Part shown: one piece after another, positions 38,121 to 45,774 of the stretch
Layout: every line of letters starts with the position of its first letter
Position numbering within the stretch: position 1 is the first letter of the stretch
Assembly: GCA_031277805.1 (NCBI GenBank)
Contig: JAITLR010000025.1
Span: 33,845 to 97,844, forward strand
Length of the DNA: 64,000 bases
Direction of reading: 5' to 3'
DNA from: Comamonas sp.
GTDB lineage: Bacteria > Pseudomonadota > Gammaproteobacteria > Burkholderiales > Burkholderiaceae_C
Made by a program: the position numbers and the translations under genes
The notes under the pieces: generated by a model
Database searches by the model: none
What the model was told of the DNA's origin: nothing
The model's input: the letters and a program-made list of their open reading frames with translations, nothing else

Positions 38121-39251
38121 TCAGGCCAGCGCCCGTTGAATGATGATTTTCTGCACGTCGCTCGTGCCTTCGTAGATCTGGCACACGCGCACATCGCGGT
38201 AGATGCGCTCCACAGGGAAATCATTGACCACGCCATAACCGCCTAGGGTCTGGATGGCCATGCTGCAGACACGCTCCGCCATCTCGCTGGCGAACAGCTT
38301 GGCCATGGCCGCCTCCTTGAGGCAAGGCAGGCCTGCGTCACGCAGGCTGGCTGCATGCCAGATCAACTGGCGCGCCGCTTCGATCTGCGTGGCGCAATCC
38401 GCCAGCCTGAAGCCCACGGCCTGGTGGTTGAAGATGGGCTGGCCAAAGCTCTCGCGCTCCTTGCTGTACTGCAGCGCGCACTCGAAGGCCGCGCGCGCCA
38501 TGCCCACGCTTTGCGCGGCAATGCCGATGCGCCCGCCCTCCAGCGCCGACAGCGCAATCTTGTAGCCCTCGCCTTCGGCTCCGATCAGGTTCTCGGCGGG
38601 AATGCGGCAGTTGTCGAAATTGATCTGTGCCGTATCGCTGCTGTGCTGGCCCAGCTTGTCCTCCAGGCGCGCCACGATGTAGCCAGGATTGGAGGTCGGC
38701 ACGAGAAAGGCGCTCATGCCCTTTTTGCCCGCCGCCTTGTCGGTGACGGCAATGACGATGGCCACATCGCCGTTCTTGCCGCTGGTGATGAACTGCTTGA
38801 CGCCGTTGATGACGTACTCATCGCCTTCGCGCACGGCCGTAGTGCGCAGCGCAGAGGCATCACTGCCCACATGGGGCTCGGTCAGGCAGAAGGCTCCCAG
38901 CATCGCGCCTTGAGCCAGCGGGCTCAGCCATTGCTCCTGCTGCCGGGCATTGCCGTATTTCATGAGGATGGCATTGACCGGGCAGTTGGTCACGCTGATG
39001 ACGGTGCTGGTGCCCCCATCGCCCGCAGCAATCTCTTCCAGCACCAGAGCCAGGCTCAGGTAGTTCAGGCCTGCGCCGCCCAGCTCTTCCGGCACACAGA
39101 TGCCATAGGCACCTAGCGCTGCCAGGCCCTGGTGCACATCCTTGGGAAAGTGGTGTTCCTTGTCCCAGCGCGCGGCATGGGGAGTGATCTGCTCGCGCAC
39201 AAAATCGCGCAGAGCTTCGCGGATCATTTCCTGGTCCTGATTCAACAGCAT
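38121..39251 (-). CDS. Acyl-CoA dehydrogenase (short/branched-chain type)
   Basis: FAD flavoenzyme of 376 residues oxidising a short or branched acyl-CoA. Conserved blocks: LTEPHVGSDASALRTTA (FAD site), LEDKLGQHSSDTAQINFDNC, SALEGGRIGIAAQSVGMARAAFE, and QTLGGYGVVNDFPVERIYRDVRVCQIYEGTSDVQK with the base Glu in the SCAD position. GGAGACATTC precedes the ATG at 39251. It lies upstream of the fragment of itself at 40235-40352. The substrate is not fixed by sequence; isobutyryl- or 2-methylbutyryl-CoA would fit a strain that also has a liu pathway. Confidence 0.9.
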   Translation of the reverse strand: MLLNQDQEMIREALRDFVREQITPHAARWDKEHHFPKDVHQGLAALGAYGICVPEELGGAGLNYLSLALVLEEIAAGDGGTSTVISVTNCPVNAILMKYGNARQQEQWLSPLAQGAMLGAFCLTEPHVGSDASALRTTAVREGDEYVINGVKQFITSGKNGDVAIVIAVTDKAAGKKGMSAFLVPTSNPGYIVARLEDKLGQHSSDTAQINFDNCRIPAENLIGAEGEGYKIALSALEGGRIGIAAQSVGMARAAFECALQYSKERESFGQPIFNHQAVGFRLADCATQIEAARQLIWHAASLRDAGLPCLKEAAMAKLFASEMAERVCSMAIQTLGGYGVVNDFPVERIYRDVRVCQIYEGTSDVQKIIIQRALA

Positions 39252-39296
39252 GAATGTCTCCAATATTTATTGCTATATGCCCTTGTTCAGCCCGGG

Positions 39297-39968
39297 CTAG
39301 GCATCCAAAAGACGAGTACGCGTTCCGTCATAACGCAGCAAGCTGCCGCGATCTTCGGGGCGGACTTGCTCCAAGACCTGCATCAGGCCCTGCACGCTTT
39401 GCGCCACCGTCACAGGCGCAGAGTTGCCCCCCATCTCGGTCTGCGTCCAACCCGGATCCAGCGCCAGCAGCGTCAGTCCCGGCCACTGCAGGCAGGCAGA
39501 AGCCACAGCCATATTGAGAGCGGCCTTGCTGACGCGATACAGCCAGGCGCTTTCGTCTGCACTGGAGAGCAGCGACATCTCGCTGGAAAAAGCCGCCACC
39601 ACACCACCCGCCGCCTGCACCATGGGCGCAACCTGCGGCAGCGCCTGCATAAAACCCAGCACATTGCTGTGCATGACGGCATCAAACTGCTGCTGCGTGG
39701 GCGGCACGCCCGCCCCATGCCCATCCCAGACGCCAGCGACATACAGCGCCAGATCGATGCTCTCGCCGTCGAGTTGCCAGGCCAGACCGCTGACGCTGGC
39801 CGGGCTGGCCAGATCGACCTGCAGCACCTTCGCGCCCAGATCCTGCACGGCGGTCATATCCTCGGCTTTGCGCACTGTCGCGATAACGCGGTGGCCCTGC
39901 TCCACATAGGCCTGGGTCAGCGCCTTGCCCAGCCCGCGGGAGGCTCCCAGAATCAGCACCAAAGACAT
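39297..39968 (-). CDS. Short-chain dehydrogenase/reductase (short variant)
   Basis: SDR protein of 223 residues with the loop ILGASRGLGKALTQAY, a VDLASPASVSGL region, VAGVWD in place of a full NNAG and the active-site YRVSKAALN. The C terminus is short. It lies 45 bases upstream of the acyl-CoA dehydrogenase on the same strand and may be co-transcribed. The start codon overlaps the repeat at 39967-40047, which replaces the normal ribosome-binding region; no good Shine-Dalgarno is visible, so expression may be weak. Function unknown. Confidence 0.8.
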   Translation of the reverse strand: MSLVLILGASRGLGKALTQAYVEQGHRVIATVRKAEDMTAVQDLGAKVLQVDLASPASVSGLAWQLDGESIDLALYVAGVWDGHGAGVPPTQQQFDAVMHSNVLGFMQALPQVAPMVQAAGGVVAAFSSEMSLLSSADESAWLYRVSKAALNMAVASACLQWPGLTLLALDPGWTQTEMGGNSAPVTVAQSVQGLMQVLEQVRPEDRGSLLRYDGTRTRLLDA

Positions 39969-40047
39969 AGCTGCCAGCGCCTATCGTTATTAGGTTTCAA
40001 GACTTCTTTCAACTGAACTCCTTTCAGCATCAGCGCAAGCAGCTATC
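39967..40047. repeat. GCGCAAGCAGCTAT repeat family, inverted pair
   Basis: The right arm contains an exact GCGCAAGCAGCTAT at 40033-40046; the left arm ATAGCTGCCAGCGC starts at 39967, inverted and with two differences. The element abuts the start codon of the SDR gene. Confidence 0.65.
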
Positions 40048-40074
40048 AATTTCAATGAGCCTTATCGATCAGCT

Positions 40075-40352
40075 CTGTTTGTCTTGTTCTGCAGCAATCA
40101 GCGCGCCGAGCGGGCCACGACTCGCTGGTCATGCCTGGCTGCGACTGGATCATCTGGCTGAGCGATGGCATCACCTTGCGCGGCACCTCGATCACCAGCT
40201 TGAGGCGGAAATGATCGCCGGCGAACAGCGCCTTGCCATATCGCTGCTGTGCGGACCCAGTTTGTCCTCAAGGCGCACCCCGATGTAGCCGGGGTTGGCA
40301 GTCGGAACGAAAAAGGCGCGTTGCTGCTGCTGGGCATTGCCGTGTTCCATGA
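40075..40352 (-). pseudogene. Chimeric gene debris: PNPOx-like and acyl-CoA dehydrogenase fragments
   Basis: The region is a fusion of two degraded pieces. 40085-40233 matches the PNPOx-like gene at 54769-54992 (for example VPRKVMPSLSQMIQSQ against VPRKVMPSLNQMIQSQ) with 75 bases missing between two GCACCT copies. 40235-40320 matches 38630-38713 of the acyl-CoA dehydrogenase (TANPGYIGVRLEDKLGPHSSD against TSNPGYIVARLEDKLGQHSSD), and 40319-40352 matches 38929-38965. Stops and frame changes leave no functional reading frame. It lies in the one gap over 300 bases in the window (39969-40482); from 40353 to about 40433 I recognise nothing. Confidence 0.85.
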
Positions 40353-40433
40353 CTGATCGCTGGTCAGCACGGCAAAGCGCCTTATGCCACGGGCATGCCG
40401 CAGCACGGTTGCGTCGTTTTTTGTTTTGTTGTC

Positions 40434-40471
40434 GCAAAAATTTCCTGCCGCCCTTTGCCGGAGCGGGCAGC
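40434..40471 (-). terminator. Candidate terminator of the STAS gene
   Basis: On the minus strand an imperfect CTGCC..GC / GC..GGCAG stem at about 40446-40470 is followed by ATTTTTG. It lies about 12 bases beyond the STAS stop. The stem has bulges, so the call is tentative. Confidence 0.45.
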
Positions 40472-40482
40472 AAACCATCAAT

Positions 40483-40815
40483 TCAGAACCGCGCCAGCGC
40501 TTCATTGCGCGTGGGTTCGACATTGAGGATGGCCAGAAAACCGCTGATATCGAAGACTTCGCGCACATGCGGCTGCATGCCGCACAGCACCAGCAGACCG
40601 CTTTCCTGCTTGAGGCGCTTGGCCACCACCAGAACCATGCGCAGTCCGGCACTGGAGATGTAGTCCAGGCCTGCAAAATCGAGAATCAGATTCCTGGTGC
40701 CGCCATCCACGAGGGCCAGCACCTGTGCTTCGATGGCGGCGGCGTTGGCGCTGTTGATCTGCCCTTGCAGAGGCACGATGGTGGCGGCGGCGGTGGGTTC
40801 GATGGCAATCGTCAT
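40483..40815 (-). CDS. STAS-domain anti-anti-sigma-factor-like protein
   Basis: Single-domain STAS protein of 110 residues. The phosphorylation site motif DFAGLDYISSAGLRMVLVVAKRL is intact, including the Ser that RsbW-type kinases modify, and the alternation PLQGQINSANAAAIEAQV is the SpoIIAA/RsbV fold start. In partner switching such a protein, when dephosphorylated by a PP2C phosphatase, binds and sequesters the kinase/anti-sigma. The kinase-like ATPase is encoded at 42692-43150 and a PP2C phosphatase at 45775-47799. The gene is divergent from permease 1 across about 90 bases. Confidence 0.9.
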   Translation of the reverse strand: MTIAIEPTAAATIVPLQGQINSANAAAIEAQVLALVDGGTRNLILDFAGLDYISSAGLRMVLVVAKRLKQESGLLVLCGMQPHVREVFDISGFLAILNVEPTRNEALARF

Positions 40816-40907
40816 GGAAATAATTTTCTCTGTGGTTTATCGCAGAATGCAAGCCGCTGCGATGATAGCGTGGCCAGTTGCCAACCCCTGCCAGAATTTT
40901 CCCGACC

Positions 40908-42662
40908 ATGCCTTTGTCCTTTCTGCGCTTGCCCGCACTTGCCGTGCGCCGCCGTCCGCCCGACCTCGTATACGCAGCTGGCGAGCGGCCTTCGGCCGGT
41001 GCCTTGCTGGTGCTGGGCGCGCAGCATGCGGCCACGGCCATGGCCTTCGTCACCTATGTGCTGGTCGCGGCGCGTACGGCCGGGCTGGACCGCTGGGGCA
41101 CGCAGTCCATGGTGGCCATGACGCTGCTGGGCATGGCCTTGTGCACGGCGCTGCAGGCCTGGGGTGGGCGCTGGGGCAGCGGCGCGCTGCTGGTGCACAT
41201 GCCCAACCCGTTCATGATCGCCTTTGTGTCGGCACTGGTGGCTGCGCACGGGCCGGGCGGCATGGCCACTGCGGCGCTGGTCTACGGCGTGGTGACGCTG
41301 GTCATGGCTCCGCTGGTGCGCCATATGCGGGCGCTGTTTCCACCGCCGGTCGTAGGCGTGGTGATCTGCATGGGCGGCATGGCGCTGGTGTCGTCTTCCG
41401 TGCGCCATGCGCTAGGCGTGGATGGGGAATGGCATGTCAACGGCGGCAGCGCGCTGGTATCCGGTATCACGCTGGGCTGCATCGTGGTGCTATCGGTCTG
41501 GGGCAGACGGCTGCGCCTCATGGCCTTGCTGGCAGCCATCGCGGCGGGCGTTGCGGTGGCCGCCATGCTGGGCCAGCTCGAAGGCCTGCAGGTGCTGCAG
41601 GACGTGCCTCTGGTAGCGCTGCCGCACGTGGCTGCACCAGTGTTCGGCCTCGATGCCGGCATGATGGTGGCCGTGGCGTTGGTGGCCGTGCTCACACAGC
41701 TCGATATGCTGGGCAGCGTCATCATGCTCGACAAGATGGACGACGCGGACTGGAAGCGCGCCAACATGCAGGCCGTGGGCAGCGGCATCAAGGCCAACGG
41801 CATCGGCGATCTGCTCATCGGCATGCTAGGCGGTTTTCCCACCTGCGTCAGCTCTGCCAATATCGCCCTGGTCTATGCCACGCGCTCCACGGCCCGCGTC
41901 ATCGGGTTCATGACCGCTCTGCTCCTGGCTCTGGTCGCTTTTCTGCCGCAGCTGACCATGGCGTTGACGCTGATTCCCGAGCCCGTGCTGGGCGCCGTAG
42001 GCCTGTATGCGGCCGGGTTTCTGATGGTCTCGGGCATGGAATTGATTGCTTCGCGCGCCATGGACAGCCGTGGCATTTTTGCCGTGGGCCTGTCGCTGAG
42101 CGCAGGCCTGACGCTGATGCAGATGCCGCAACTGGCGCAGCATCTGCCCCCCGCACTGCATTTCCTGCTGGGTGACGGCTTTGTGGTCGCGGGCATTCTG
42201 GTCATCGTGCTCAACCTGCTGTTTCGCATCGGCACCTCGCAGCGCGCTCAGCAATCGCTGCAAGCCGCCAGCCCCACGCTGCACGCAGACATCACGGGCT
42301 TGGTCGAGACCTGGGGCGCTGCCTGGGGTGCACGGCGCAATGTGGTGCAGCGCGCGGCCATCGCGGCCCTGGAAGCAGCCGAAGCCGTGGCTGCCCAGGG
42401 GCGTCAGCTGACAGGCATGCGCGGCAGTTTCGACGAATTCAACCTCGACCTGGAGCTTCTGCACACAGGCACGCCGCTGGCCCTGTCCTCGGGCCCGGCC
42501 GCACCGGCCTCCGCCGCGCTGCTGGACGGCGACGACAGCGCCATCGACGCGGCGCTGGCCAACGTCTCGGGCCAACTGCTGCGCCATCTGGCGGACCGTG
42601 TGAGCACCGCAGATAACGCCGGTACCGGTGAAGCCATGCTGCGTCTGCATTTCGAGCATTGA
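40908..42662 (+). CDS. NCS2 nucleobase (xanthine/uracil-type) permease with RsbW-like C-terminal tail
   Basis: Protein of 584 residues. Residues about 30-450 form an NCS2 permease of about 12-14 helices (LVLGAQHAATAMAFVTYVLV; the TM8/TM10 region ALVAVLTQLDMLGSVIMLD and GGFPTCVSSANIALVYATRS, ALTLIPEPVLGAVGLYAAGF). The last about 140 residues are not permease: ITGLVETWGAAWGARRNVVQRAAIAALEAAEAV, FDEFNLDLELLHTG, and LLRHLADRV ending in LRLHFEH. Read as secondary structure, they fit a degenerate HATPase_c_2 fold (helix, strand pair, helix, strand) without N-box Asn or G boxes. The ATG at 40908 is uncertain (TTG at 40878). It begins the permease 1-ATPase-carbonic anhydrase-permease 2 run. Confidence 0.88.
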   Translation: MPLSFLRLPALAVRRRPPDLVYAAGERPSAGALLVLGAQHAATAMAFVTYVLVAARTAGLDRWGTQSMVAMTLLGMALCTALQAWGGRWGSGALLVHMPNPFMIAFVSALVAAHGPGGMATAALVYGVVTLVMAPLVRHMRALFPPPVVGVVICMGGMALVSSSVRHALGVDGEWHVNGGSALVSGITLGCIVVLSVWGRRLRLMALLAAIAAGVAVAAMLGQLEGLQVLQDVPLVALPHVAAPVFGLDAGMMVAVALVAVLTQLDMLGSVIMLDKMDDADWKRANMQAVGSGIKANGIGDLLIGMLGGFPTCVSSANIALVYATRSTARVIGFMTALLLALVAFLPQLTMALTLIPEPVLGAVGLYAAGFLMVSGMELIASRAMDSRGIFAVGLSLSAGLTLMQMPQLAQHLPPALHFLLGDGFVVAGILVIVLNLLFRIGTSQRAQQSLQAASPTLHADITGLVETWGAAWGARRNVVQRAAIAALEAAEAVAAQGRQLTGMRGSFDEFNLDLELLHTGTPLALSSGPAAPASAALLDGDDSAIDAALANVSGQLLRHLADRVSTADNAGTGEAMLRLHFEH

Positions 42663-42691
42663 GGTCCCAAAATTCCAAGGAGCTGCCACCC

Positions 42692-43150
42692 ATGAGCACT
42701 GCGGCAACCGCCACTGCACAACCCGAATGGCCAGCCTGGACCGCGCCGGCGCAGCGCTTCGAGTCCACGCCCGGCCCCGAGAGCATCTCTGGCGCACTGG
42801 CCTGGCTGCAGGCACTGGGCAAGCGCCAGGCCTGGCCTGCCAAGACACTGTTTGCACTGACGCTGTGCGCCGACGAAGCCCTGGCCAATATCGTCCCTCA
42901 GCCCGGCCAGCCATTGCGCCTGTGGCTGGCCTGCGGCCCCACGGCACACGGTCTGGCCCTGCGGATCGAGGATGACGGCGTGGCCTTCGACCCGACGGCC
43001 CAGGCCTCGCCCGATCTGGCCGCCTCGCTGGATGAGGCACAGGTCGGCGGCCATGGACTGCGGCTGATGCGCCACTATCTGCGCCAGATGCTCTACCGCC
43101 GCGAAGCGCAGCGCAATGTACTGCTGCTGGAAGTGGCGCTGGAGCCATAA
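42692..43150 (+). CDS. RsbW/SpoIIAB-like serine kinase/anti-sigma ATPase (HATPase_c_2)
   Basis: Soluble GHKL ATPase of 152 residues, the kinase half of a partner-switch. The N-box is CADEALANIV (Glu and Asn), the G1 box is EDDGVAFDP and the G2 box is GGHGLRLMR. The sequence lies 29 bases downstream of permease 1 with an AAGGAG site. It most likely phosphorylates the STAS protein at 40483-40815. No sigma-factor gene is present in the window, so the partner it releases may be a protein other than a sigma factor. Confidence 0.88.
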   Translation: MSTAATATAQPEWPAWTAPAQRFESTPGPESISGALAWLQALGKRQAWPAKTLFALTLCADEALANIVPQPGQPLRLWLACGPTAHGLALRIEDDGVAFDPTAQASPDLAASLDEAQVGGHGLRLMRHYLRQMLYRREAQRNVLLLEVALEP

Positions 43151-43231
43151 ACAGATGCAAGCAAATGTTGCAGACCATCAGGGCTGTGGCAGGATTCGCG
43201 TTCCCGACCCTTGTTTTGTGGAGAAATCATT

Positions 43232-43936
43232 TTGGCCCATCACGATCATGCACACGACGGCGGCGCCTGCCGCGACATCAGCCATCTGCTGGAGGGCATC
43301 AAGCGCTTTCGCCAGCGCTTTTATGAAGACAACAGCGAGCTGATGCACCGGCTGGTCGATCAAGGCCAATCGCCGCCAGCCCTGGTGATTTCGTGCAGCG
43401 ACTCGCGCGTGGACCCCACGCTGCTATCCGATGCCGATCCGGGTCAACTGTTCGTGGTGCGCAACGTGGCCAATCTGGTGCCCCCTTACGATCCCGCGCA
43501 CCACTTTGACGGGGCGGGCGCGGCCATCGAATACGCGGTATGCCACCTGAAGGTTGACCACATCATCGTGCTGGGCCACGCGCACTGCGGCGGCATCAAG
43601 GCCATGCTGGGCGGCGCGGGGGGACAGTGGCTACAAAGCGACTTCATCGGCAACTGGGTCTCGATGGCGCTGGACGCCAGCCGCCTGCAGCTCTCCGAAA
43701 AGGACGCCCAGGGTCAGCCCCTGCTGGCCCCGCTGGAACGTCTGAAGGACAACCCGGCGCTGGTCGAACGCGCTTCGGTGGCCGGTTCGCTGAAGAACCT
43801 CATGAGCTACCCCTGGGTGCGCGAACGCGTCGAGGCGGGCAATCTGGTGCTGCACGGCTGGTGGTTCGACCTGGACTCGGGCGACCTCTGGACCACCGAG
43901 CCCGGCGGCACGCAGCTGATGCCCGTACTCGACTGA
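43232..43936 (+). CDS. Beta-class carbonic anhydrase
   Basis: Zinc enzyme of 234 residues that interconverts CO2 and bicarbonate. The Zn ligands are in CSDSRVDP and GHAHCGGIK, and RNVANLVPPY is the conserved strand. The N terminus HDHAHDGG is unusually His-rich. The TTG at 43232 is chosen because GGAG stands eight bases before it; an earlier TTG at 43211 has none, so the start is moderately certain. It lies between the ATPase and permease 2, 11 bases before the permease start, suggesting a single transcript. A second beta-CA is encoded at 59768-60430. Confidence 0.9.
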   Translation: MAHHDHAHDGGACRDISHLLEGIKRFRQRFYEDNSELMHRLVDQGQSPPALVISCSDSRVDPTLLSDADPGQLFVVRNVANLVPPYDPAHHFDGAGAAIEYAVCHLKVDHIIVLGHAHCGGIKAMLGGAGGQWLQSDFIGNWVSMALDASRLQLSEKDAQGQPLLAPLERLKDNPALVERASVAGSLKNLMSYPWVRERVEAGNLVLHGWWFDLDSGDLWTTEPGGTQLMPVLD

Positions 43937-43947
43937 AAGACTCACAG

Positions 43948-45675
43948 ATGCGCCGCCCCGACAACATCGCCTTCGGCGTCAACGACCCGCTGCCCGCGAA
44001 GCTGGCGCTAGGGCTGGCCCTGCAGCAGCTGGCCTTTCTCGGTGCGCTGATGGTCATTCCCGACATCTATGCGCGTGCAGCGGGACTGGAGGAGCGCAGC
44101 GGCTTTCTGGACATCGCCTCGGCCACGCTGCTGGTGTCGGCGCTGGTCATCGTGCTGCAAGTGCGTGCGCTGCGCTATCTGGGCGCGGGCTACTACTACC
44201 CGCTGCAGGCCACGGGTGCGGTGCTTCCGGGCATGTATCTCGTGGCCAGCCTGCCTGGCTCGGGTCTGCAGGCGGCATTCGGCATGATCTGGGTAGTGGG
44301 GCTGACGCAGATCGCCTTCAGCTTCCTCATCATGCGCATGCGCAATATCTTCACCACCGAAGTCTCGGGCGTGGCGGTGATGCTGATCGGGATTGGCCTG
44401 GGCGCGCTGGGCCTGCAGCAGATTACCGGCACGCGGCTGTCGCATGGCCAGCCGCTGTCCGGCGCCTCGCTGCTGACCGGAGCACTGGCGCTGGGCACCA
44501 TGATTGGCTGCAATGTCTGGGCCAAGGGCCTGCTCAAGCTCATGGCGCCGCTGGCCGGTCTGCTCGTGGGCATGGCGCTGAGTCTGCTGCTGGATCTGAT
44601 GCCCGAGCAGTTGCATGCCTGGCAGCAACTGGCCTGGGTGCGCCTGCCACAGTTGCCGGTCTTCGGCTGGAGCTTCGAGCCCATGGCCATAGCGCCATAT
44701 ATCGTCACAGGCTTCGTGCTCTCTCTGACTTCCATGGGCACGCAGACCATTGTGCAGCGCAGCGCCGATGCCGACTGGGTGCGTCCCCATCTGCGCCCTC
44801 TGGCACGCGGCGTGCGTGCCGAAGGCGTGGCCCATTTGTTCGCGGCCCTGGTCAACGGCCTGCCGCTGGCCGCCAGCGGCGGTGCCGTGAGCCTGGCCGC
44901 AGCCTCGGGCAGCGCCAGCCGCCATCTCGGCTACTGGACGGCGGGCCTGCTGCTGCTGGCCGCGCTGGTGCCCAAGCTGATCGGCCTGTGGCTGCTGCTG
45001 CCCGCATCCGTCATGGGAGCGCTGCTGCTGTACCTGGCGACGTTCACCACACTCAGCGGCTTGCAGCTGATCGCCTCGCGCATGCTGGACAACCGGCGCG
45101 TGCTGGCCGTGGGCCTGGGCCTGATGGTGGGCACGGGCATGCCCATCATTCAGCCGGCCATTCAGCAGCTCTGGCCTTCACTGGCCTATGTGGCGCTGTC
45201 GGGCCTGGCGGCGGGTGTGTGCGTGACGGTGCTCATGTCCTCGGTCTTCCGTCTGGGGATACGCCAGGGCACGCGCAAGCGCTTCGCGCTGGACCACACC
45301 ACGCTGGACGACATCACCAAGTTCCTTGAAAGCCAGGGCCGGCTCTGGGGCGCACGCCACGAGCCCGTACGCCGTGCCGAACTGGTGGGCTGGCAGGTGG
45401 TGGAAGCGCTCACCGGCCACCACCTGCTGGCTGGTCCGCTGGGCGAGATCGAGGTGGAGACGGGCTTTGACGAGTACATCTTCACCCTCATCGTGCGTTA
45501 CCGCGGCGGCCTGCTGCCGCTGGCCAAGCAGCCCCCATCGGCCGAGGAGCTGATGGCCAGTACCGAGGCCGAGCTGCAGATGACCGGCTACCTGGTAAGC
45601 AAGTCGGCCCACGGCGCACGCGCCAGCAGCAATGCCGATGGACTGTGCACGCTGCGGCTGACCTTCGAGAACTGA
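43948..45675 (+). CDS. Second NCS2 permease with RsbW-like C-terminal tail
   Basis: Protein of 575 residues, paralogue of permease 1. The permease part (about 10-430) has GYYYPLQATGAVLPGMYLV, the TM8 region GFVLSLTSMGTQTIVQRSADADW, and LPLAASGGAVSLAAASGSAS. The tail (about 435-575) shares with permease 1 the order D-I-T-x-x-LES..GxxWGAR...VRRAE...EAL, a strand block FDEYIFTLIVRYRG, and LVSKSAH ending LRLTFEN. As in permease 1, catalytic ATPase residues are lacking. The ATG at 43948 gives a normal permease N terminus. It ends where a large inverted repeat separates it from the convergent phosphatase gene. Confidence 0.88.
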   Translation: MRRPDNIAFGVNDPLPAKLALGLALQQLAFLGALMVIPDIYARAAGLEERSGFLDIASATLLVSALVIVLQVRALRYLGAGYYYPLQATGAVLPGMYLVASLPGSGLQAAFGMIWVVGLTQIAFSFLIMRMRNIFTTEVSGVAVMLIGIGLGALGLQQITGTRLSHGQPLSGASLLTGALALGTMIGCNVWAKGLLKLMAPLAGLLVGMALSLLLDLMPEQLHAWQQLAWVRLPQLPVFGWSFEPMAIAPYIVTGFVLSLTSMGTQTIVQRSADADWVRPHLRPLARGVRAEGVAHLFAALVNGLPLAASGGAVSLAAASGSASRHLGYWTAGLLLLAALVPKLIGLWLLLPASVMGALLLYLATFTTLSGLQLIASRMLDNRRVLAVGLGLMVGTGMPIIQPAIQQLWPSLAYVALSGLAAGVCVTVLMSSVFRLGIRQGTRKRFALDHTTLDDITKFLESQGRLWGARHEPVRRAELVGWQVVEALTGHHLLAGPLGEIEVETGFDEYIFTLIVRYRGGLLPLAKQPPSAEELMASTEAELQMTGYLVSKSAHGARASSNADGLCTLRLTFEN

Positions 45676-45691
45676 TGCTCTCAAAAAAAAT

Positions 45692-45767
45692 AGCTTGTTA
45701 CGCTTGATGTAAAAGCATTTCAGAAATGAAATGCCTTCAAACTCTTATCCAGCAAGCGCAACAAGCT
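45692..45767. repeat. Long nested inverted repeat between convergent genes
   Basis: Outer arms AGCTTGTTACGCTTG (45692-45706) and CAAGCGCAACAAGCT (45753-45767) pair at 14 of 15 positions. Inside, GCATTTCA-GAAA-TGAAATGC (45715-45734) is a perfect hairpin. It is related to the GCGCAAGCAGCTAT family. It probably terminates both permease 2 and the phosphatase operon. Confidence 0.72.
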
Positions 45768-45774
45768 CCTGTTT

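Noticed and set aside
41826..43178. A 450-codon minus-strand frame opposite permease 1 and the ATPase
   Set aside because: No motifs, and the plus strand here carries intact NCS2 and GHKL signatures with good ribosome-binding sites.
40483..45675. A sigma factor controlled by the partner switch
   Set aside because: No sigma-70-like helix-turn-helix protein is encoded near the STAS and ATPase genes; the nearest regulators are unrelated families.
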